The notes below the pieces were generated by a model. That model was not told the DNA's origin, did no database searches, and was given only the letters and a program-made list of their open reading frames with translations. DNA of 31,594 nucleotides from Pelargonium cotyledonis (taxonomy: Eukaryota; Streptophyta; Magnoliopsida; Geraniales; Geraniaceae), in assembly GCA_036897625.1 (NCBI GenBank), contig JAYMTA010000314.1:1-31594 (forward strand), in the 5' to 3' direction. This document shows, piece by piece, positions 10,112 to 22,400 of this stretch. Every line of letters begins with the position of its first letter. The first letter of the stretch is position 1. The translations under genes and the position numbers were made by a program.

Positions 10112-11789
10112 ATAGCTCCGAAAGTCAACACTCGTCCGTTGATATATGGACAGGTAATGGAAAGAGTTGGTTGACTTTCAATGCACACGCTTCTAGATTT
10201 GGTTGTTGAGGCCCCTACATTCGTTTTAGTAACATACTAGTAGATTTACAAGTACTGGTTAGAGCCGATCTGAAAAACTTGTCCTCATTTGTGGTAGCTA
10301 TGTGCAGTGAATTATAGAATGATACTGGCAACTGTGGATACGAGTAGGGTCATATTTGGATTTTAAGTGGTTATAGATTTGTTGGCGTTTTATTTTTCTT
10401 TATCATTGGAGCTACACAACAAGAGTAGCTCTCTCATATTAACCCATAATCTCACCCCATACCATCGGTAGGGAGACTCGAACTTGAGACCTCTAAGAAA
10501 ATCTGAAGCGCTTAATCGCTTGACCCAACCTGTTTTGGTTGGTGGCGTTCTTCTAATGCAATCTAATTATTCTACATGGTATGTAGCTGGATTATTGTGG
10601 TTGTGTTTGGTTTGGTACTTTGGTTGGTTGCAATTTGCATTGGTACCATATACTATATAGAGACAGGTAAACCAAAAGGTTGCACAATTATTGGCAGCTA
10701 TTTTTATCACTCCAAAGCATAAGATTGTTAGACTCTGGATTCTCCGAACAGCATGACTAGGTTTCTTTCTCTGTCACACAGTAGAAATGTAGAAGAAACC
10801 TTGTATTAGTAGCTTTACACTGTAATAGTGTAATATTGTTGAAAACCATACCATTTATAGGCTGTAATGTAATGTCACATAATTTGCATATGCATTAGCC
10901 TTGTGTTACATCTCTTCATGTTGATACACACTTCAAACCATTTTTGGCAAGGACTCAATGACATCGGTTATCATTGAAACTAACGTTACGCGTGTTTTTG
11001 CTGAAGTTAGAGCCCTAGAAGAGAGTTCCCAAATTTCCGGGTTGGTATTTTGTGGTAGTTATGATTAAAAAAATTCTTCGATATTGATAGAATGTGTATA
11101 TCAAACTGTTTGTGAATGAGGTGGTTAATGTGGTTGATAAATCCGATGTTTCAATGTCAGGCGCATACTTTTTGTTTCCGAGTGTTAATAAAATGATATT
11201 TATTAAATAAATTAGGTTTTTTTTTCAAATATATATATTATTGATGAAAATGTCATATCATATGGTTCAAAAGGTATTGTCAATTGTGATAAGCCTATAT
11301 TAATATGTTTCTATTTTTAGATGGAAAACATTGTCTTTTTTCAAAAGAAAGAAAAGCATTATCAGTAAATACAATTTTTGCAAGCTTAGAATATTTCAGA
11401 TCCTTTTTTATAGTTCACAAGAAAAAAAAAATTGTACCAAAAAAAAAAAAAAAAGAAAAAAATATCCTTACAAATAAAGTGAACACCAACCGTTGGATTG
11501 AGCATCGTAAACTCCTACCAAATATTAAATTTCACAATCAACGGTTCAAGATCTAATCAGCCACCGCCAGATTTGGTATCTGATATCAACTGTTAAAAAT
11601 AAAAAATAAAAAATAATTTTTTTCCTTTCTCTCAGATGATTTCACGTAAGCAATGGAGCAGAAAAGCTGACGCTAAATTTTCTCGGGAAAAAAAGACAGA
11701 TTTTCTGAGGGAAAAGCGAGAAAGAGAAAATGAGATTTGATGCCCCAAACGCGCTATCTGCCTCGTAACCCCATTACTGCTCAAATCTG
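10112..11789. other. HAL3 3' flank and RING-gene promoter and leader
   Basis: It contains the HAL3 3' UTR, the SINE copy at 10398-10542, A-rich runs near 11410-11460 and the promoter side of the RING gene. A purine-rich leader is visible at about 11690-11789, ending at a donor (AAATCTG before GTACAC). No other gene is seen. Confidence 0.5.
10398..10542 (-). mobile_element. tRNA-derived SINE, copy 1
   Basis: Read on the minus strand, an A-box-like GGTTGGGTCAAGCGATTAAG (10530-10511) is followed by a B box GTTCGAGTC (10483-10475), then a unique body and an A-rich end near 10398. The flanks carry short similar sequences (TTGGCGTT left, GTGGCGTT right) that may be a worn target-site duplication. 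The body resembles the copy at 29817-29932. It sits in the 3' flank of HAL3, possibly inside its 3' UTR. Confidence 0.55.
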
Positions 11790-12553
11790 GTACACTTTTT
11801 TATTTTCAAGCCTTTCAATTTTAGCTTAGGGTTTTGATTCATCTGAAAATTTGTTGCTTAAGCTTGGATGATTCACTGATGGGGTTTTTAAGTAAAGTTG
11901 ATGAACTGAGGCGAGTTGATTCTATTGCTTCAGTGAATTCGATGTTTGAAGTATAATCTCCGTCACGTTCGAGTGTATGTGAACTTTCCATTTTTGAGTT
12001 TTGATTATGAGCTTAAAGCTATGCCCTTAAGATTGTAAATTTAGGTTTGTCGTGTACTATGGGTTGAATTGTATCAAATGCCACTACTTTCATCAGTGTA
12101 AAGTGCAATGTGCGTGATCACAATATAATTACCACATTTTGAGGAGAAAAGATTCATCTTTGAGCTGAAGCAATCTAGTTTTATGTGAAAGTGGTTTTCA
12201 TACCAGGCGTTGCTGTTTCAACTTTCAGTTGCTTGAGTATGTATCTCTGTAAAATCTTCGTGTCAGTACAGCTTCAATTTTGTTTTGCTTCTCTTTACAA
12301 AGATGTTTTTTCAAAATGTTGTATGGGAATTTTCTGTAAATGCGGTATTGTCAACAAGTCAAGTAGTTGATTAGTCAGTCCTCTGTCAAGCTTGTCATTT
12401 TAGTGAGTTGGATTGGTTACTGCTTTGTGAATATATAGATATTTCGACGAGTTAAATTCTTATCATGATTATTAAGGAAATGAATTATAGATGTACTTTC
12501 TCTAGCAGATCAATTTGCAGCAGAGCAGCTAATATTTCTATTAAATTTTGTAG
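11790..12553 (+). other. Presumed 5'-UTR intron of the RING gene
   Basis: The donor at 11790 and the acceptor TTTTGTAG at 12553 frame a 764-base intron upstream of the start codon. A telo-box-like TAGGGTTT lies at 11827-11834, near its 5' end. The splice sites are inferred from sequence only. Confidence 0.45.
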
Positions 12554-12677
12554 CGACAAGGTGCTTGGTACGCCTTATTTAGGATATTAACAAGTTCAAC
12601 ATACATTCAAGACAAGAATTTGAGAGGAGGAAGAAAATACCCAGAAGCTCAAAGAGTTGGAAAGAAAAACACAGCCA

Positions 12678-12779
12678 ATGTATGCTATTGTGCCACCTAA
12701 TTTGGTTGGCGGTATTAAATGGACATTCCCTCTCAAGAATCAACTACCCTCTCTCGAACCGATCGAGACCCTTTGCTAA
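12678..12779 (+). promoter_or_regulatory. Overlapping uORF of the RING gene (33 codons)
   Basis: The only ATG in the last leader exon (12554-12718) is at 12678. It opens a 33-codon frame that runs past the main ATG at 12719 and ends with TAA at 12777-12779, in another frame. Its context is weak (C at -3, T at +4). The main ATG also lacks a purine at -3 but has G at +4. Scanning ribosomes that use the uORF could not simply reinitiate at the main start, so it should reduce translation. The peptide starts MYAIVPPNLVGG and is not one I recognise. Confidence 0.45.
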
Positions 12780-15183
12780 TGGAGCGGATAGAAAGTAACA
12801 ATGATCTTGAGCACATAGTAAACATAACAAGGAATGATGATGCTTCGTCTAGTTCCTCTCATGATGGAAATACTATGGAGATGCCTCGGAACCCAGCTAC
12901 ACATTCGAGTAGCTCTGGAGCCCCTAACAATCATACTTCATCATCCTCAACCGGATTGAATTCTAGAAATTCCTCTTTTATGAGGAGAGGTGATGGATAT
13001 GGTCGCCGCCGCAGAAGCCCATTGAATTCTGGGCTGTGGATTTCTGTTGAGCTAGTTGTCACTGTCAGCCAGATCATAGCATCTGTTGTTGTTTTGTCTT
13101 TGTCAAGAAGTGAAAATCCACAAGCTCCATTGTTTGCATGGATACTGGGTTATGCCTCTGGTTGTGTCGCAACGCTTCCTATTCTGTACTGGCGCTATCG
13201 TAACCGTAACCAGGGTATCGAGCAAGAATCTACTCAACCACATCAAGGCACTTCTCAGAGCAATCCTCCTGAACCTGCATCCTACACAGCTATCTCAGTT
13301 ACTCAAAGCTCTGATGACGAAAACAATCCTGCCAGAGAAACAGTAAGGACGAATAGTCAAATCACAGGAACCTTAAGAACAAGGTATGTATGTGTTTGGC
13401 GTTGGTTCTGTGGTACTAAATTTCTGAGGCATGCTGTGCAATATTCAAAATAGTTTTCACAGTTTTTCTCTTTAATTTGTGAATCACGTTTAATTTCCAA
13501 GATACCATATTTTTTGTAGTAATCTGAAATATTCTTCTTTTCCTTTGTAGTCATCAAGAATATATATACTCACACACACTGATTTTCATATATTTAATTG
13601 GTTATAGTTGCTATAGTTTGTTCAATGTACTATTTCCTTTTTTTTCTTTTTTTTTTTTTTTTTTTCTTTTTTTTTTTTTATATATTTATGAATATGGCGA
13701 AGCTTAATTTAGCATGCTAATTTTTCTTCGGCTGACTACAACTCATTTGCAATCTAGAACCATTAAGTAGCAATGTTGGTTTCCTATACAAGCTTTTCAG
13801 TTTAGCTTTACCTGTGATGGCATGACCCATATACAGAGGGACTTCAAAGCTCTGCAATAAATAAAGATCTATTCTTACAAAATATGCTGAAGATTCTTAT
13901 TCTGCCTTGTTTTGAATCTCTTGAGAAGTGCTTTGGTGAGTACTTATTCTATTATCATCCACACTAAGTGCTTTGGTGAGAGTGAACTTTATGCATTGAA
14001 ATGACATAATGTTGGAGTGGAACTTGGACATTTTTGTTTGAAAATATTCAAGCTAGTATATCTTTCTTTTTTTCTTACGAACTTCAAAGATTAAAACTTT
14101 TTACTTTGCTTGGTACTTGCAGTATTTAAATCATTTTTATTCATTAAAAGAGGAGAGTTCCATATTCTTTAGATGTTAGCCAAATTTAGGACATGTAGAA
14201 CTTGTTTTTCCATATTAGGTGATCCAGGGAAGTTCATTGAAGAAACTGATTTTTGTTTTCTGCAGACTCCATGGACTAGTAGATCATTTCAAGATGGCCT
14301 TGGATTGCTTCTTTGCAGTGTGGTTTGTTGTAGGCAATGTGTGGATATTTGGAGGCCATTCTTCTCCTGCTGATGCTCCTAAATTGTACAGGTACCAGTA
14401 ATTAAATGCATGGTTCCATTTTTTCCAATTAGGTTTCTCGTTGATTAGCCACTAAACTATTTCCTCGCTCCCTTTCAGGTTATGTATAGTGTTTCTTACT
14501 TTCAGCTGTATTGGGTATGCAATGCCATTCATACTATGTGCAACTATTTGTTGCTGTTTGCCTTGCATAATTTCTGTATTAGGCTTCCATGAGGATCTCT
14601 CTCAGACTAGAGGAGCCACCTCAGAAACCATTAATGCACTGCCAACCTATAAGTTCAAATTAAATAAACTCGAGAATGAAGATAATCAGGACCCAGCAGT
14701 GGGAGATGGTGGGATCTTAGCCGCTGGAACAGAAAAGGAGCGTTCAATATCAGGAGAAGATGCAGTAAGTTAACTAACAGTGCTGAATTCAAACTAAATG
14801 TCTTACTAGGTTCCAAAATCAAAGGGTATTCAACATGGTTTGATGATGATCACTGTTATTAAGGGTTGTCTTTCTATAGCTTTCATAAACCGATATATCA
14901 AACCTTTCTGGATTCCTTTTATTACCTGATTTGACAAATAATCAGAGATGTTTTATGTTAGACATTTTGTTGTGACTCCTCCCTGAACTTGGTGCAGGTT
15001 TGTTGTATATGCTTAGCTAAGTATGCAGAAAGTGATGAGTTGAGGGAACTACCTTGCATCCATGTCTTTCATGTTGAATGTGTGGACAAATGGTTAAAAA
15101 TTAATGCATCGTGCCCTCTATGTAAGTATGAGGTTGGGGTAAGCGAAGACACTTCACCTGACAGGGACTCCAGTCAGCAGTGA
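12719..15183 (+). CDS. Multi-pass membrane RING-H2 E3 ubiquitin ligase (At1g12760/At4g11680-like)
   Basis: The protein is expected to pass ubiquitin from an E2 to unknown targets at a membrane. Exons are 12719-13383, 14266-14391, 14479-14764 and 14998-15183, with canonical splice sites and matching phases; the product is 420 aa, close to its Arabidopsis relatives. The N-terminal 100 residues are Ser/Asn-rich and disordered, ending in a basic GRRRRS patch. Hydrophobic segments lie at about 106-129, 137-159, 228-252 and 265-300, the last long enough for one or two passes and Cys-rich. An acidic linker follows. The RING-H2 is at 361-401: Cys361, Cys364, Cys379, His381, His384, Cys387, Cys398 and Cys401, spaced C-x2-C-x14-C-x-H-x2-H-x2-C-x10-C-x2-C. 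All zinc ligands are present and the E2-contact Trp follows Cys387 (DKW). The start is the first in-frame ATG after the leader acceptor. The subcellular membrane is not evident. Confidence 0.94.
13926..13980 (+). repeat. Short direct repeat in intron 1 of the RING gene
   Basis: AAGTGCTTTGGTGAG occurs at 13926-13940 and again at 13966-13980, a 40-bp period. It looks like a small local duplication with no evident role. Confidence 0.6.
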
Positions 15184-16400
15184 AGTTGAGAAGATGAACG
15201 AGTTCACGTGATGTTGGTGTGCAAGGAGCATTCGTATTTAATTCATGGCAATGCAAGAGCAGCAATTGGCATCAGTAGAGATGATATGGATCCATTTTTA
15301 AAAGGTGAATGAAGCTCAAATCTTGCCTGCAAAAATCTATAATACTAAAATGTTGAAGACAGATCTACCATTTCTTGCAGTGTTCTCTACTACTACTAGT
15401 AGGTATCTTTCTATACAGCCCTTGTTTGTGGATATGATTAAGATGACTTTGACATCGAAATAACATTGCGATGATGTCTCGCAATAACATCTTTGGAAAT
15501 GTGAATCTATAGATGACTGAGTAACTTCTTATTGTTCCTTCATTTTATCTACATTCTATGGTGGATTCTGCATAATGTTCATTTCCAGGACAAACCCAAG
15601 AACAAGTTCAACCATCAAACATTCGAAAAATGGTTAATTTTGTCATGCATTGCCAAAGTGAATCATGTTTGGCACAGCATTCTTGCAAACAACAGCTAAT
15701 TTTACTTATTCACTTGTGATTTAACTCTTAAGAACAGTTTATATTAGAACTTCAAGAGTTTATCAATAAAGATAAAGCAAAATGGATATTTATCTAATGT
15801 CTGAAGATGACAAGAATTTTCTTCATATGATTTCTCATTCGTATTGATAACTGAATTTATGCAGGACTCAAAATTGAAAACAATACTAAATCCTGCAAAT
15901 TATTTCCCCAATAATTCAAATAAAATAAAAATCATTGAGAATGGGAACTCAGCATGTTTGTACAAAATCAACAGTCAAAGAAATGGGCAAAAATACAACA
16001 TGCTCTTGAAATCATCTCCACAGGTACTGTTCTACAAGACTACAACCTGACCTATAAGTAGAGCCTCAAATGCAAACTCATGGAGCAACTGTTGTCAAGG
16101 ATCTCACTACAGAGTGAGCAAAAGAAAAACTCAACCTTTGAACATAAATATAAGTGAATTATACACATTTGCAAAAAAAGTGTGGCATCTCACTATGGGC
16201 TGATAGAACTAGTGCAGAAAAAAAAAATATTGATCTAAAATGTTAACGGTCGACATGATCCTCATTCCTCCACAACCTCACAAGGATATCCTCTCTTTGA
16301 TGAGCTTCCTCCGGCACATCTCAGCCATTTCTTGGCTTTGTGATCTTCACTCATATTGACAGTACTCATTCACAAGCCGGTGTTAATTTCAAATCTCAGG
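15184..16400. other. Convergent 3' region of the RING gene and NAA15
   Basis: Between the RING stop codon and the NAA15 stop codon on the opposite strand are 1.2 kb holding both 3' UTRs. A possible + strand poly(A) signal AATAAA is near 15764. No coding sequence is evident; the open frame at 15844-16050 has low-complexity composition and no relatives I know. Confidence 0.55.
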
Positions 16401-19400
16401 TCAGATGATGAGGTCTTTGAATGCTTCCAATTTCCCATTTGATGCAGAGTTAGTTGCACTGGGAACATCGGCTGGATGGTTCAAACCTCCATTCTCAATG
16501 TTTTTGCATACCTGGTTATATGCCGAGTTGGGAGTAGCAGAGCTTTGGAGTCCTTCAAAGTATGATGAGTAGGGGAAGTAATCGGCACAACGAAGCTTCC
16601 ATCCTATACAACAGAAGGAAAATGAGTATATACAAATGAAAACGTTCCTTCCTACAACCAAAACACCTTTAACTCCGGCATTGAATAATCGAACGCAGAG
16701 ACATATTAGCACTGACCATAAGGTGATACAGGCACAACACATTTTCCTAGATTTTTAACATCTTTATTAGACTGATTAGTAAACAAGAGAAAGAAAAGCA
16801 AAATGTCTGAGAATGCTTTGCAGACCACAGAAAAGAACAGAACGCCACTTTGTACCAATATTACACACAGCAACGATGCTAAGTGTAATGCACAAAACTT
16901 ACTTAATGCAGCATCAGTGTCATGCAGAACTGTTCCTAAGAGTCTGTGCACTCTAACACACTCTTTGAGTGTCCATTCCTTCACTGGTCCAAGTGCTCCA
17001 TTTCTAATGGAATAGAACATGAAATACTTCAATTCTTCGTCTATCTAGAAGACAAAAAAAAAAAAAAAAAACTGTGCACGAACACAATATAAAAGTTGAA
17101 AAATTAAACTTGTATATAAAAGGCATTACGTTGGCATTAACTTATTGGTGGAGTCCTCAATTAGCTTCACAGCCTCAGTCTTCTTGTCTGACTGCAGGAT
17201 ATATAGCATTTCTGCAGCAGCAGCTCTATGCATCAAAGAACCTGAAGAAAGCAAAGAATCAAAGGGAATATGGATTTAGAAATGACGAGGCACCAACAAA
17301 TGCATATACATGAAATAAGGTTGATAATCACCCTCATGTTTCTTCAGGAATATAGCATTTGCCTCCATCAAAGATTTTCCATGCAATTGACTGAAAATGA
17401 TTAAAATGTGATTAAAAACACATCAAACAATTATACTACAGCAGCAACAGACCGCAAGACGGGTAGTAATCTGCAAGAGAACCTGATCGCCGGGCGCTCT
17501 GCTTCCAAGACATTCCATATGAGCTTCTCAGCATCAGTCACTGGAGAAGACATTGAATCCACCTTATGGAAGAATCTAATCTGCAATATATGAAATGTAA
17601 AATAACCATTAGTAGAATTCGGTTGCGCCTTAATTTTATTACGAATAAATTGATTTAATTAATAAAAAAGCAAGATTACATACCAAGCAGGAATGTGAAT
17701 CTGGGTTTTCAGCATCCAACCTGAGTAACTGCTTCATAGCCTACAGGCATGAGTTAAGAATACATGAAACCACCAACTAAAATAATGAAGGTCATGACTA
17801 TTGTACACCCACAAGGCTTGCACACAAGGCATCTGACTTGCATATGTCAACCTGTTTACTAAAAAAACTCTGCTTCCAGAGTAAAGATAACAGAACTCAA
17901 GTTTTAATAACAAACTCTTCCTCCAGAGTAAGATGTTACACAGTTTCAAAGTAGTGATAAACTGATAGCTAGTTTTATTGTCAAGCAGATCTGTCAGACT
18001 GAAGTGTCACTTCAAGATTCATGAAGTTCTGTACCAACCAGTGTCTGAGTCAACACCTATGCCCACTAAAGTTCAAAGTTGTTACCCCTCTACTGTTATC
18101 TTTTAGTTACCAGAGAACAAAAGTCAATATATATAAACAAACTATACAGGCTCCCGACAAGAACTTTAGAATACCTGAAACGCAAGCAAGATCTTTTGCT
18201 TTCTCATGTTTACTTCAAATGAAAGCAAGTGTGTCTCCAATGAATCGGGTGAGTTTTTCAGAAGAAGCTTCAAGTACTTTGTAGCTTCCAACATTGGATC
18301 CTCAACCTACAAAAGTATATATCCACACGCACAGAAATTAAAGCAGCACCCCAAATAAGCATTTATAGAAGCAAGAAGGCTGAAACTTGGACAGTGAAAT
18401 GAAAGGAATGATAAACAACCTGCAGTAACTTTTCCCCATGTGGATCTGGATCGACAGGTTTAACATGCCGTTTTCCAGACTTAGACACACCAGCAGAACT
18501 TGACTCTTCGTTTTTCCCCTCTGCCTCCTAGAAAAAATGTTTACATCAGAATCCAATTCCTCTCTAGCAAATAGTTTCATCAGAAGCAATAGAAACAAAA
18601 TCATATACTTTCTTAGCTCGAGCTTCGGCCTTCCTCTGTTTTTGTCTCATTTTCTTCTTCTGAGATGGAATCAACTTAGACATTTCATCATCTTCTTCTG
18701 CCGTTGACTTCACAGGAGAATCATACAACTTGATATAACATCTGCAAATTATTAAAAAAAAAACGTAAGAAAAACAAGTAAACACCATAAATTTCAAAAC
18801 ACGACAAAAGATTCAAAGATAGTTGGAAAGTTCTATGACCACTCAGGCACTCACCAACCACAATTTAATGCAAGGATCATAAAGCCCATAATAAGTTGAA
18901 ACCTATTATGTGTGGACACTCTCCATCTTCTCAACGTACCCATGTCCGACACTTGACTACTCAACACTCTTCGGATACATATCGAACACTTGAATTCATG
19001 TGTCTCCCAAATTTTTAACATTTACTTTAGCAGACATGTGCCTGACACCATAAGTATCCCACATTTATTAAAAATCTAAAACACGTTGATAAGCATGACT
19101 TCATATAACATATATGCACTAATATAGCATATATGAATGATCATGCATTACTATTGAATGTATTCATTATCTCAATTATGGTCAGCATAAAAACTGATGG
19201 ACCAGAAGGGGAGTCTTGTGTCTCAAGGCACTTTTGCATGCAGAAGAGAAGATGGATAAGCATATTAACCAACCACTACCAAACAAAACAACTGACAAGA
19301 ATCACTAAAATTATAATGTATGGTCTTAACAGAAATGTGTAACCTGATAGCTCCAGCAGCAGCTTTTTGAAAATACACATGTGAATGCAATCGATCTTGA

Positions 19401-22400
19401 AACTTGAGCATTTCTACATAAGCACGCAGAGTCATTTTCCTTAAGCAATAAGAATGGAAGTCAAACTGGTCCTCTGTAATATCAGCATAGTGCTTCTCCA
19501 CAGCTAGAAATTTCTTCAAAGCCCGTCCAAGATCCCCTTGCCGTAAGTAACTTTCACCAGAAGCAAGTTCATACCTTCGAAAGATTACAAAACAAAGACA
19601 TTTAGCAAGTGTAACCAAAATATCAATTCTGAAAAATAAGAAATAACTACTGGTACGTAGACACTGACCACATGCACTGCATATCATGAAGATTGTTGTG
19701 CTGATCTCCATCTTTAGTAAATAACACAGCAGTCTTTTCTGCCATGGACACCTTACAAAATGGAAAGAAACTCCAAATCACTCCTAATATAAGAAAAAGA
19801 TCAAACAAGTGTGTATGAGTGTATCTAAGAGATGAAAACCTGATCAGCTTGAAGCATACGCTTGGCACATTTACTATTTACATATCGATCTGCAAGATCC
19901 ATACACCTAGCTTCATCTGCTAATGCAGCAGCAGCTTTAAAATCACCTGCATGCTTCAATATTCGGCTCTGTAATAAAAATGTGAAATTATATTAAATAT
20001 CACCAGCCATGAGTAAAAAAAGTAGCTTCCAAAAACATCATTACATGAGAACAAGAAATACAATATATGTACTAGATAAAAAATAATTGTCTATAATCAA
20101 AAACATGTTTGATAATAATACCAATATCAAAAACAAATCTGCGGTAACATTAAAATTCTGTCTAGAATTTTAATTTTTTTGAGTGTGCCCCATTGGTTTA
20201 GAAAATTTTCATCTGTCTCAACTTCTACAAATATTGAGCTTCTTTTAAACTTCTATTAGGTTTTCGGTCAGCCTTAATATATATTTTTTTAAATTGAGTT
20301 ATGGATAGTTTTAAACTTCATTTACTCATTTAATATATCTCAGAAAAAAATGCTTTATACTTATAATTCACAAAATGTGTATTGATTAATTAATTAATAA
20401 GTATTTTATTTTATTTATAAGCTTTGGCTAGTCCTAATTTTGGTTAATAAGAGTTGTGTTGTATGAAATCTAGTCCATCGAAAAACCAAGAGTACAAAAC
20501 TTAAACACCGGAAAGGAAGATGACATAGATCAGCTGGCAGAGATGTGCTCCATCAAAACTAGGCAGCTAAACCCGAAGAGAAAGACTGCACACAGAAGAA
20601 AATCATATAAAATAGGTTAGGCAACAAACCTTGGCCGAGTACAAATCAATCACAGTAGGAGTGTGTTCTATGGCCTCATCAATTTTGGCGAGAGCCATTT
20701 CAAATTGACCTCGTCTGTCATAATGCTGCATCAGCACAAAATCTTTGAGCAAAATGAAGAAAAAAAGTTCAGAAAAATGCAATTCAAGTTACGTTACAGC
20801 ATCCAACCTGTGCCAATAAAAACAAAGTCCACATAAGTGTTGAAGGGGCTTCCTTTTCCGCCCTGCACCAAAGATTAGGAGAACAAAATAAAAATGAAGC
20901 CAACCCATATAAAAAGTTGTAAGTAACATGCTTTAGCATCAAACTACCTGTATCAAATGCAGACACTGGGCTCATGCCTCTGGGTATGAATCAAAAGAAT
21001 TCTAATTGACACAGATTCTTACGCTCATATTCAAGTCAATAGCAGGGGGAAAGGCATATTAGTTCAAACGAACCCATAAAACGAAGTATATTACAATATA
21101 ATATTACAAAATCTAAAACTTCCAAAGAGCAATATGTGCAAGTGTGATTCAAAAGGGGAATAAAATTTAACTTAAACTTCCAACAACTGTGAGAGAAAAC
21201 AAAGCAACTGTGATTTATGATCATTTTCACTGCTTTCATACTACATGATTAGTAGAATATTCTTTGAGACAAAACTATTTAAAACTTTAAACATCACATG
21301 CAAAGGTCAAATGATATTACCTCCCAGGGTATCCTCCAGTTTCCCTAATTGACTCTTCTAACTTGAGAACAATTTGCTCCAAAATATCTGCCTGTATAGA
21401 AGACAAAAGAGAAAGAAGTTTAAAAGCCATATACTAAGTAAGTGACTTTTTTCTAACAAATCACAGAAGGCACTACCACCTCCAACAAAATATTATCACA
21501 TAGTTATTGAAGATGACAAACTAACCTTTCCAGGGTGATTATACAAAGGAGAAAGATCTGAATATAGAGAAGGAACACCCTGAACACACCCTAAAATGTT
21601 AGATGTTGAAACCAGACAAAGCAGACAAGGGTGGAAATAAGGCACATTATGACCTTAGTAAGAAGAGGCCTGATATAATTATCTGCTGCATCCCGAAGCT
21701 TTTCACCTTGGAGAAAATCAAGAGGTATTCTCTGATAATACACAAAACATCCAAAGCAAATCTTAGAGAATTCCACAATACAAAGTGTATGCTACACTGC
21801 TGAAATTGACTACTTACACTAACCAAATAATGACTATTAAGACTTTATTCCAACCCAAACGCCTAAGCTAATAGGTGGAGGGTCCAACTATCAAGTGATA
21901 ATTAACTACACGTTCTTTAAATGGAGGATACTTCAACAACGACCAGCATGAAGATTTTGAAAAAAATATTAATAATAACAATACAGAAAACAAAATATAG
22001 ACATTCTATCAACCCAAACGTCTTACAAGCTTCAGACAGATCGAAGTAGCATAAAAATAATTAAGTCAAACTCCCAATTATCTACAAATCCATTTATACT
22101 TCATCATATCTTTAATGTCAACTCATTTAACCAAATAATTTGACGGACACTGACCTTGACTGCAGCCGACCAACTGTATTGCTGCCCAAGCAATTTGTAC
22201 AATGCATCTAACTGATCAATTTCTTCAGAAGAATAGACGCCATTTTCTGAATACAACCCAAGACATTTTTGCAGGCCATGGTAATAACTGATCAAAGGAA
22301 GAGGAAAGTAAAGATGTAACTAAGCTAGAATTGTTGAAAGTTTGAGTAAATCCTATCATTGTAAATATTTTGAATAACAGAACAGAACGTTAATTCATCT

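Noticed and set aside
12185..12370. Open frame within the RING gene leader intron
   Set aside because: It lies inside the presumed 5'-UTR intron and has a random, Cys/Phe-rich composition.
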